Below are positions 6,223-11,146 of a DNA stretch of 11,146 nt, in pieces; positions within the stretch are counted from its first letter, which is position 1, and every line of letters starts with the position of its first letter. Below the pieces are notes generated by a model. That model searched no databases. It was not told the DNA's origin and saw nothing but the letters and a program-made list of their open reading frames with translations. Position numbers and translations under genes: made by a program. The stretch is from NCBI GenBank assembly GCA_007120685.1, contig SKNG01000244.1, forward strand, positions 1-11,146. The letters run 5' to 3'. The DNA comes from Paracoccaceae bacterium (GTDB lineage: Bacteria; Pseudomonadota; Alphaproteobacteria; Rhodobacterales; Rhodobacteraceae).

Positions 6223-7845
6223 ATGCTGGGACCCAGCGCGCATGTCGACACCTTCACACGCGAGAACCTGCCCCCGCCTGACCTGTGGCCGGTGCTGAAG
6301 CTCGACGGCTTCGACTATCCCGAACACCTGAACGCCGGTGTCGAACTGACCGACCGCATGGTGGAACAGGGTTTCGGCGACCATATCGCGCTGATCGGCA
6401 ACGGGCGGGTGCGCACCTACAAGGAACTGGCCGACTGGACCAACCGCATCGCCAATGCGCTGGTATCGGATTACGGCGTGAAGCCCGGCAACCGGGTGAT
6501 GATCCGCTCGGCCAACAACCCCGCGATGGTCGCCTGCTGGCTGGCCGCCACCAAGGCTGGCGCGGTGGTCGTCAACACCATGCCGATGCTGCGCGCAGGC
6601 GAGTTGAAAGCGATCGTGGACAAGGCGCAGATCAGCCACGCGCTGTGCGACACGCGGATCATGGATGAACTGGCTACTTGCGCCAAGACCAGCGATACCC
6701 TGAAAGTCGTGGTAGGCTTCGACGGCACCGCCAATTTCGACGCCGAACTGGACCGCGCGGCGCTGATGAAGCCGGTGGCATTCGAGGCGGTGAAGACGGG
6801 CCGCGACGATGTGGCGCTTCTGGGCTTTACCAGCGGCACCACCGGCACGCCCAAGGCCACGATGCATTTTCACCGCGATATCCTGATCATCGCCGACGCC
6901 TATGCGAAAGAGGTGCTGAACGTCACCCCGCAGGATGTGTTCGTGGGCTCTCCACCGCTGGCCTTTACCTTTGGCCTGGGCGGGCTGGCGGTGTTTCCGC
7001 TGCGTTTCGGCGCGGCCGCCTGCCTGCTGGAAAACGCCTCGCCGCCCAACATGATCGAAATCATCCAGAAATACCGCGCCACGGTCTGCTTTACCGCCCC
7101 CACAGCCTACCGCGTGATGCTGAAGGCGATGGACGAAGGCGCGGATCTGTCCAGCCTTCGCGCCGCCGTCAGCGCGGGTGAAACCCTGCCCGGGCCGGTC
7201 TATGAGGAATGGATGGAAAAGACCGGCAAGCCGATGCTGGACGGGATCGGCGCCACCGAGATGCTGCATATCTTCATCACCAACCGTTTCGGCGACAGCT
7301 TCCCCGCCTGCACCGGGCGCCCGGTGACGGGCTATGAGGCCAAGATCGTCAGCGAAGAGATGCAGGACCTGCCCGATGGCGAGGTCGGCCGGCTTGCCGT
7401 GCGCGGCCCCATCGGCTGCCGCTACATGGCCGATCCGGAACGCCAGCAGGTCTATGTAAAGGACGGCTGGAACCTGACCGGCGACAGTTTCTGGCGCGAC
7501 GAGAAGGGCTATTTCCATTTCGCTGCGCGCTCGGACGACATGATCGTTTCATCGGGCTACAACATCGCCGGGCCAGAGGTAGAGGCGGCGCTGCTGGCGC
7601 ATCCGGATGTGCTGGAATGCGCCGTGACCGGCGCACCGGATGATGAGCGCGGCATGATCGTGGAGGCGCATGTGGTGCTGGCCGAGGGCGTGGCCGAGGG
7701 GCCGGAGACGGTCAAGAGGCTGCAGGACCATGTCAAGGCGACCATTGCTCCCTACAAGTACCCGCGCCGGGTGATCTTCACCAAGGCCCTGCCAAAGACG
7801 GCGACCGGCAAGATCCAGCGGTTCCGGCTGCGCGACGGGGGCTGA
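6223..7845 (+). CDS. 2-aminobenzoate-CoA ligase (anthranilate-CoA ligase, benzoate-CoA ligase family)
   Basis: AMP-forming acyl-CoA synthetase of 540 residues that activates 2-aminobenzoate with ATP and CoA in the first pathway step. The P-loop TSGTTGTPK is at T203-K211, the adenylate-binding GATEM has T345-E346, the hinge region reads SDDMIVSSGYNI, and the catalytic lysine is K530 in KTATGK. The MHFHRD sequence after the P-loop resembles benzoate-type ligases. Substrate specificity is inferred from pairing with the 2-aminobenzoyl-CoA monooxygenase/reductase, not read from pocket residues; another ortho-substituted benzoate is possible. The start at 6223 sits six bases after AGGGAG (6211-6216). 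The in-frame ATG at 6217 directly abuts that site and is less likely. It is the last gene of the operon and faces the convergent VanZ gene. Confidence 0.88.
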   Translation: MLGPSAHVDTFTRENLPPPDLWPVLKLDGFDYPEHLNAGVELTDRMVEQGFGDHIALIGNGRVRTYKELADWTNRIANALVSDYGVKPGNRVMIRSANNPAMVACWLAATKAGAVVVNTMPMLRAGELKAIVDKAQISHALCDTRIMDELATCAKTSDTLKVVVGFDGTANFDAELDRAALMKPVAFEAVKTGRDDVALLGFTSGTTGTPKATMHFHRDILIIADAYAKEVLNVTPQDVFVGSPPLAFTFGLGGLAVFPLRFGAAACLLENASPPNMIEIIQKYRATVCFTAPTAYRVMLKAMDEGADLSSLRAAVSAGETLPGPVYEEWMEKTGKPMLDGIGATEMLHIFITNRFGDSFPACTGRPVTGYEAKIVSEEMQDLPDGEVGRLAVRGPIGCRYMADPERQQVYVKDGWNLTGDSFWRDEKGYFHFAARSDDMIVSSGYNIAGPEVEAALLAHPDVLECAVTGAPDDERGMIVEAHVVLAEGVAEGPETVKRLQDHVKATIAPYKYPRRVIFTKALPKTATGKIQRFRLRDGG

Positions 7846-7880
7846 GGCAAGCCGGGCGCGGCGGGGATAGGGTCATCCGT

Positions 7881-7911
7881 CCCTGGCACGGCCTGCTTTA
7901 CCGTGCCGGGG
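7881..7911. terminator. Candidate bidirectional hairpin terminator between convergent genes
   Basis: The inverted repeat CCCTGGCACGG (7881-7891) / CCGTGCCGGGG (7901-7911) forms an 11-bp stem with one T-G wobble and a 9-base loop. It lies about 35 bases past the ligase stop, and the VanZ stop codon (7898-7900, minus strand) is in the loop. Position and stem strength suit a shared terminator. No T-run follows on either strand, so Rho-independent activity is uncertain. Confidence 0.45.
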
Positions 7912-8311
7912 CATATCGTCTGCGCAGGGCCCGGTTCAGCGCCAGGCCGACCAGCACGCCCGCGGCCACACCGGCATTGTTGGCCCAGAAATCGCCCCAT
8001 GCGGCAGTGCGGCCGAACGAGGGTTGCACCAGTTCGATCGCGCCGCCATAGGCCACCACCAGCGGCACCATCATCCTTATCGGCATCACCGAAAAGGCGC
8101 TCAGCACCAGGCTCAGCGCCCCGAAAGCGAGGAAATGCACCAGCTTGTCGGTGTGGCCTGTCAGCGGCGGGCCAGGCGGTTGCGGATTCAGCGTGCCGTA
8201 GAGGATCAGCAGCGCCAGCAAAGCGCCAGCCACGGCGCCGAGACGGATAAGCCTGGCCGGCAGGCATGGCGCATGGGCAATGTCGGGACGTGATTGTCGG
8301 GTGTCAGTCAT
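7898..8311 (-). CDS. VanZ-like family small membrane protein
   Basis: A 137-residue protein with VanZ-family signatures: the TDKLVHFLAFGALSL segment (54-68) and the conserved E93-L-V-Q96 ... R101 ... D107-FWANNAG motif. A hydrophobic segment at about 22-41 looks like an N-terminal membrane helix. Helices at about 57-75, 80-95 and 109-125 follow, giving a likely four-helix inner-membrane protein. VanZ of the vancomycin/teicoplanin cluster gives the family its name, but stand-alone homologues in Proteobacteria have no settled role, so resistance should not be inferred. The gene lies 68 bases downstream of the sigma-factor gene on the same strand and may be read through from it. That 68-base gap holds only weak GC-rich hairpins. 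Confidence 0.8.
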   Translation of the reverse strand: MTDTRQSRPDIAHAPCLPARLIRLGAVAGALLALLILYGTLNPQPPGPPLTGHTDKLVHFLAFGALSLVLSAFSVMPIRMMVPLVVAYGGAIELVQPSFGRTAAWGDFWANNAGVAAGVLVGLALNRALRRRYAPAR

Positions 8312-8379
8312 CGCCGCGCAGGGTTTCGTCGCCGGACGGCGCTGTCAACCCGCCACGGCGGTGATCTGCCCATGCAGGC

Positions 8380-9267
8380 TCATGCCGCCGCCAGCCTGCC
8401 CGGCTTTCGCACCGAATCGCCGTCGCGCGACTCGTCCGCGCGCATTGCCTTGCCCAGCCGGCCCAGCGCGCGCTCTTCCAACTGGCGCACGCGTTCCTTG
8501 GATATGCCCATCGCCGCGCCCAGTTCGCTCAGCGTCACCGGATCGTCCTGCAGGTGCCGCGCTGTCACGATACGTCGCTCCCGCTCGGGCAACTCGGCCA
8601 CCGCCGAATAAAGCGCCCGCCTGCGCTGACGGATCTCCAGCCGTTCCAGCACCGTCTCCTCGGGGTCGGCGCTATCGTCCTCCAGCACCTCGACCCAGGC
8701 GCGCCCCTCTTCGTCCGAAGACTGCGGCGCATCAAGCGAAAGGTCCGGCCCGGCCATGCGCCCCATCATCAGCTCTACCTGCTCTTCCGGCACCTGCAAT
8801 TCGCGCGCCAGCCGGGTGCTCAGCGCGCCTTCACCCTGCCTGCCGCGCTCTTCTTCTCGCTGCAGGGCGCGGCGCAGGTGGAAGAAAAGTTTCTTCTGAT
8901 GCGCGTTGGTGCCGGTGCGCACCAGCGACCAGTTGCGCATCACATAATCCTGCATCGAGGCGCGGATCCACCATGCCGCATAGGTGGAAAACCGCGCGCC
9001 ATTGCCGGGGTCGAACTTTTCGGCCGCGCGCATCAGGCCCAGGTTGCCCTGCTGGATCAGATCGTCATAGGGCACGTCATAGCGGCGGAAGCGCCCGGCA
9101 AAGGACACCGCCAGACGCGCATAGGCAGTGATCAGCCGGTGCAGCGCCGCCTCGTCCCGCTGGTCGCGCCAGGCCAGCGCCAGCGCCGTCTCGGTGCTGG
9201 CATCCAGCAGCTCCTCGGCCATCGAGGCGCGGACAAACCGCCGCGTGTGCTGGTCCTGAAAACCCAT
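8380..9267 (-). CDS. rpoH2: RNA polymerase sigma-32 family factor, RpoHII type
   Basis: Alternative sigma factor of 295 residues. Region 2 includes YDDLIQQGNLGLM (67-79), FDPGNGARFSTYAAWWIRAS (85-104) and RNWSLVRTGT (111-120). It is followed by the RpoH box Q124-KKLFFHLR, which identifies the heat-shock sigma group. The region 4 helix-turn-helix is at about 244-271 (TLSELGAAMGISKERVRQLE). From memory the N-terminus and regions 2-3 resemble Rhodobacter sphaeroides RpoHII (singlet-oxygen and oxidative stress) more than RpoHI, and the M1 start fits that protein; M16 is a less likely alternative. A G-run just upstream (9272-9276) serves as ribosome binding site. The residues about 180-215 form an acidic linker. 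The divergent neighbour is a Cys-rich MarR-like regulator sharing the intergenic region. Confidence 0.88.
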   Translation of the reverse strand: MGFQDQHTRRFVRASMAEELLDASTETALALAWRDQRDEAALHRLITAYARLAVSFAGRFRRYDVPYDDLIQQGNLGLMRAAEKFDPGNGARFSTYAAWWIRASMQDYVMRNWSLVRTGTNAHQKKLFFHLRRALQREEERGRQGEGALSTRLARELQVPEEQVELMMGRMAGPDLSLDAPQSSDEEGRAWVEVLEDDSADPEETVLERLEIRQRRRALYSAVAELPERERRIVTARHLQDDPVTLSELGAAMGISKERVRQLEERALGRLGKAMRADESRDGDSVRKPGRLAAA

Positions 9268-9334
9268 CCAAACCCCCTTTCACCGGCCCGATGAACGAAA
9301 CGCAGCAGATCGCAGGCATCGAGTCGAAATCTCT

Positions 9335-9353
9335 TAGTATCGAATCGCTACTA
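9335..9353. promoter_or_regulatory. 19-base near-perfect palindrome, candidate operator between rpoH2 and the MarR-like gene
   Basis: The sequence TAGTATCGAATCGCTACTA pairs with itself at 8 of 9 positions around a central A; the only mismatch is T9340/C9348. Its size and symmetry fit a winged-helix dimer operator. It lies 48 bases before the MarR-like start and 68 bases before the sigma-factor start, in the most AT-rich stretch of a 133-base divergent region (9268-9400). Binding there could control both genes. No convincing -10 elements are seen. Confidence 0.5.
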
Positions 9354-9400
9354 TTTGCCCGGCCCCTTGTCAAGTTTCGCGCTTTGCTTACCTCTGCGGC

Positions 9401-10003
9401 ATGAATAGTGCCGAAACACCAGTGCCGGGCGCGCCCGCCCAGGACGAGACGGACCAGATTCTGCATCTGGCCCGGCTGGTTCAGTCTGGTGCGGGTGCGG
9501 GTGGTGGCAGCGAGCCGCCGCTGACGCCCGCGCAATGGACAGCGCTGCGCTATTTCGCCCGCGCCAATCGGTTCTCGCGCACGCCCTCGGCGTTTTCCGA
9601 ATTCAACGCCACCACGCGCGGCACAGCCTCTCAGGTAGTCAAGTCCCTGATCGGCATGGGGCTTTTACAACGCCGCGCGAACGAATCCGACGGCCGCAGC
9701 GCCCTGATCGAGATCACCGAGACCGGCCGGGCGCGGCTGCGGGACGACCCGACAGCGGCGCTGGGCGCGGCCATCGCGGCGCTGGAGCCGGGCCTGCGCG
9801 CGGCGCTGTCGGAAGGGATTTCGGCGCTGACCAGCAGCCTGGCCCGGCAGAAGGGGACGCCGGTCTTCGGCAGTTGCCGCGACTGTCGGCATTGCGACCT
9901 GGAGGCCCAGGCAGCCTGGTGCCATTGTACGCACAGCCGTCTTGACGCGGTGGAAATGGGCGCGCTCTGCATCGACTTCGCACCCGCCGCGCGGCGGGCG
10001 TGA
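9401..10003 (+). CDS. MarR-like winged-helix regulator with a C-terminal six-cysteine extension
   Basis: A 200-residue protein. The winged helix spans about 42-115: a Q45-WTALRYF helix, the recognition region near 70-92 (ATTRGTASQVVKSL then GMGLLQRR), and a wing with D97-G98-R99 in place of the usual DRR. A basic and helical linker follows. The last 45 residues carry cysteines at 159, 162, 165, 174, 176 and 190, spaced Cx2Cx2Cx8CxCx13C, with histidines 164, 175 and 178. This could hold zinc or an iron-sulphur cluster, making the protein a redox, NO or metal sensor (inference). The first 37 residues are low-complexity and probably disordered. No ribosome binding site is visible before the ATG at 9401, so the message may be leaderless or the start may lie slightly downstream. 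Sigma factor gene rpoH2 is divergent. Confidence 0.82.
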   Translation: MNSAETPVPGAPAQDETDQILHLARLVQSGAGAGGGSEPPLTPAQWTALRYFARANRFSRTPSAFSEFNATTRGTASQVVKSLIGMGLLQRRANESDGRSALIEITETGRARLRDDPTAALGAAIAALEPGLRAALSEGISALTSSLARQKGTPVFGSCRDCRHCDLEAQAAWCHCTHSRLDAVEMGALCIDFAPAARRA

Positions 10004-10010
10004 GGAAAAG

Positions 10011-11144
10011 CTAAAGCGGCGCCGTGGCATCAAAGCCATGCACCCAGGCAAAGCGGCCCAGCGCCAGCCCCGGCAGCAGCCGCCCGCCAAGCCCCAGCAC
10101 AGTATGCCCGATCACGTCGAAAGGCGGGCGCATGTGATAGGCGCGCGCGTTGCGGTTCGCCGCCCTGACGATGGCCGCGCAGCGCGGGCGGCGCAGAGCC
10201 TGGTATCGGGCCAGCGCGGCGGCAGCATCGCCGGGCGCGGCGGCAAGGCAGGCGGCGAGCACCCAGGCATCCTCCAGCGCCATGTTCGCGCCTTGCGCCA
10301 GAAACGGCAACGTCGGATGCGCGGCATCACCGGCCAGCGCCACCCGCCCGGCCCCGTCATGCCAGCGCGGCGCGACCGGATGGCGGAAGAGCCCCCAGAG
10401 CATCGCCTGCTCCACCGCCGCCAGCCAGCCCGGAACCGGCCCACCGAAACCGGCGAATGCGCGGTCCATCGCGGCCGGGTCGGCCGGGTGATTCCAGCCC
10501 TCGGCCGCCCATTCGCGCCGCTCTTCCACCGCCACGATGTTGCGCAACCGCCCGCCGCGCAGCGGGTAGCTGACCAGATGCCGCCCCGGCCCCATGAAAA
10601 CCTGCGCCACCGGTGCGGCGCCCGGCCCCTCGCCCGGGATCAGCGCCCGCCAGGCCACCTGACCGGTAAAGGCCGGGGCCGCGGGCCCGTTCAGATGCGC
10701 GCGGGTCATCGAATGCAGCCCGTCGGCACCAACCAGCAGATCGGCCGAGCGGGCATCGCCGGTCGCGGTACGCAGGGACACGGCATCCGGCTGTGGCTCG
10801 ACACCCGCGCCTTGCTGCATCAGCCGCATCTGCGCGCCGGCCGCGCGCAGCGCGCCCTCCAGCGCCGCGATCAGATCGGCGCGGTGGCAAAGGTAGAAGC
10901 CTGGCTCTTCAGGCAGATCCATCCGCGTGACCAGCCGCCCGGCGGCATTGCGCAACTCGACGGCCTGCGCGCGCGCGCCGAACGCCCCGGGCTCGACCCC
11001 CAGCGCGCGCAGCACGCGCGTGCCGTTGGGGCTGATCTGCAAACCGGCGCCAACCTCGGCAATCTGCGGCGCCTGTTCCAGCACCGTCACATCCGCCCCG
11101 TGCCGGCGCAGCGCGCAGCCCGCCGCCAGCCCGGCCACCCCGCC
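10011..11144 (-). CDS. FAD-dependent aromatic hydroxylase (salicylate/3-hydroxybenzoate hydroxylase type), N-terminus cut by window edge
   Basis: Class A flavin monooxygenase of the PHBH fold, which hydroxylates an aromatic substrate using NAD(P)H and O2. The open frame runs off the right edge. The first codons read GGVAGLAAG, the end of the GxGxxG FAD motif, so only about 10 residues are missing. Counting from the GTG at 11138, E21 (VLEQA) ends the second strand, the DG motif is G137-ADG-140, and the FAD pyrophosphate motif is G270-D271-AAHP. The LPFLAQGANMALEDA stretch after it is typical of salicylate and 3-hydroxybenzoate hydroxylases. The substrate cannot be read from sequence; urate-hydroxylase-like and quinone-biosynthesis relatives share these motifs. 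The GTG is an internal valine of the motif, not a start. It converges on the MarR-like gene with a 7-base gap. Confidence 0.82.
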   Translation of the reverse strand, partial: GGVAGLAAGCALRRHGADVTVLEQAPQIAEVGAGLQISPNGTRVLRALGVEPGAFGARAQAVELRNAAGRLVTRMDLPEEPGFYLCHRADLIAALEGALRAAGAQMRLMQQGAGVEPQPDAVSLRTATGDARSADLLVGADGLHSMTRAHLNGPAAPAFTGQVAWRALIPGEGPGAAPVAQVFMGPGRHLVSYPLRGGRLRNIVAVEERREWAAEGWNHPADPAAMDRAFAGFGGPVPGWLAAVEQAMLWGLFRHPVAPRWHDGAGRVALAGDAAHPTLPFLAQGANMALEDAWVLAACLAAAPGDAAAALARYQALRRPRCAAIVRAANRNARAYHMRPPFDVIGHTVLGLGGRLLPGLALGRFAWVHGFDATAPL

Positions 11145-11146
11145 GC

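Noticed and set aside
6070..7518. A 482-codon open frame on the minus strand opposite the ligase gene.
   Set aside because: It mirrors the ligase codons, shows no family motif, and the ligase carries all its catalytic signatures on the plus strand.
7898..8311. Glycopeptide resistance function for the VanZ-like gene.
   Set aside because: No other van genes are present, and VanZ-like proteins are widespread in Gram-negative bacteria without that role.
9345..9373. A TTGACA-like -35 box on the minus strand (9368-9373) as promoter of the sigma-factor gene.
   Set aside because: At 16-18 base spacing no acceptable -10 hexamer appears (TAGCGA is the best), so it was not called as a promoter.
1..11146. 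CRISPR arrays, tRNA or rRNA genes, transposase genes or phage genes.
   Set aside because: No regularly spaced repeats, no tRNA-like cloverleaf segments, and no transposase or phage motifs were seen on reading both strands.

Overview
The window is high-GC DNA with tightly packed, often overlapping genes. It looks like an alphaproteobacterium of the Rhodobacterales (Roseobacter or Paracoccus type). The main pointers are an RpoH sigma factor of the RpoHII type seen in Rhodobacter, and a GC-rich intergenic palindromic element of a style I associate with that order. The assignment rests on recognition, not on a search.

Left part (bases 1 to 7845, plus strand): one catabolic operon for aerobic, CoA-dependent breakdown of 2-aminobenzoate (anthranilate), the type described in Azoarcus evansii. 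The order is: 2-aminobenzoyl-CoA monooxygenase/reductase (flavin hydroxylase fused to an Old Yellow Enzyme-type reductase; N-terminus cut by the window edge), SDR dehydrogenase, MarR regulator, crotonase, acyl-CoA dehydrogenase, hotdog thioesterase, Rid-family protein, and 2-aminobenzoate-CoA ligase. Five of the seven junctions are ATGA stop/start overlaps. The two breaks are a 105-base gap holding a GC-rich double palindrome before the acyl-CoA dehydrogenase, and a 38-base gap with a small hairpin before the ligase. The ligase activates anthranilate and the fused flavoenzyme hydroxylates and partly reduces the ring. The remaining enzymes would remove nitrogen, open the ring and carry out beta-oxidation-like steps. 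Two of them depart from their families in informative ways. The crotonase lacks both hydratase glutamates but keeps an aspartate placed as in PaaG and 4-chlorobenzoyl-CoA dehalogenase. The Rid protein has methionine where RidA has its key arginine. Together they suggest how the poorly understood lower part of the pathway might work.

Middle part (7846 to 9400, minus strand): a VanZ-like small membrane protein lies downstream of an RpoHII-type sigma factor. A hairpin between the ligase and the VanZ gene, overlapping the VanZ stop, may serve as a shared terminator for the convergent genes.

Right part (9268 to 11146): a 133-base divergent intergenic region separates the sigma factor from a winged-helix MarR-like regulator. 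That regulator carries a six-cysteine C-terminal extension (a likely metal or Fe-S site). A 19-base near-perfect palindrome between the two genes is a good operator candidate. A convergent flavin-dependent aromatic hydroxylase, cut at its N-terminus by the window edge, ends the window.

The anthranilate operon as such is a known kind of system. The least explained items are the crotonase and Rid protein chemistry and the Cys-rich regulator beside rpoH.
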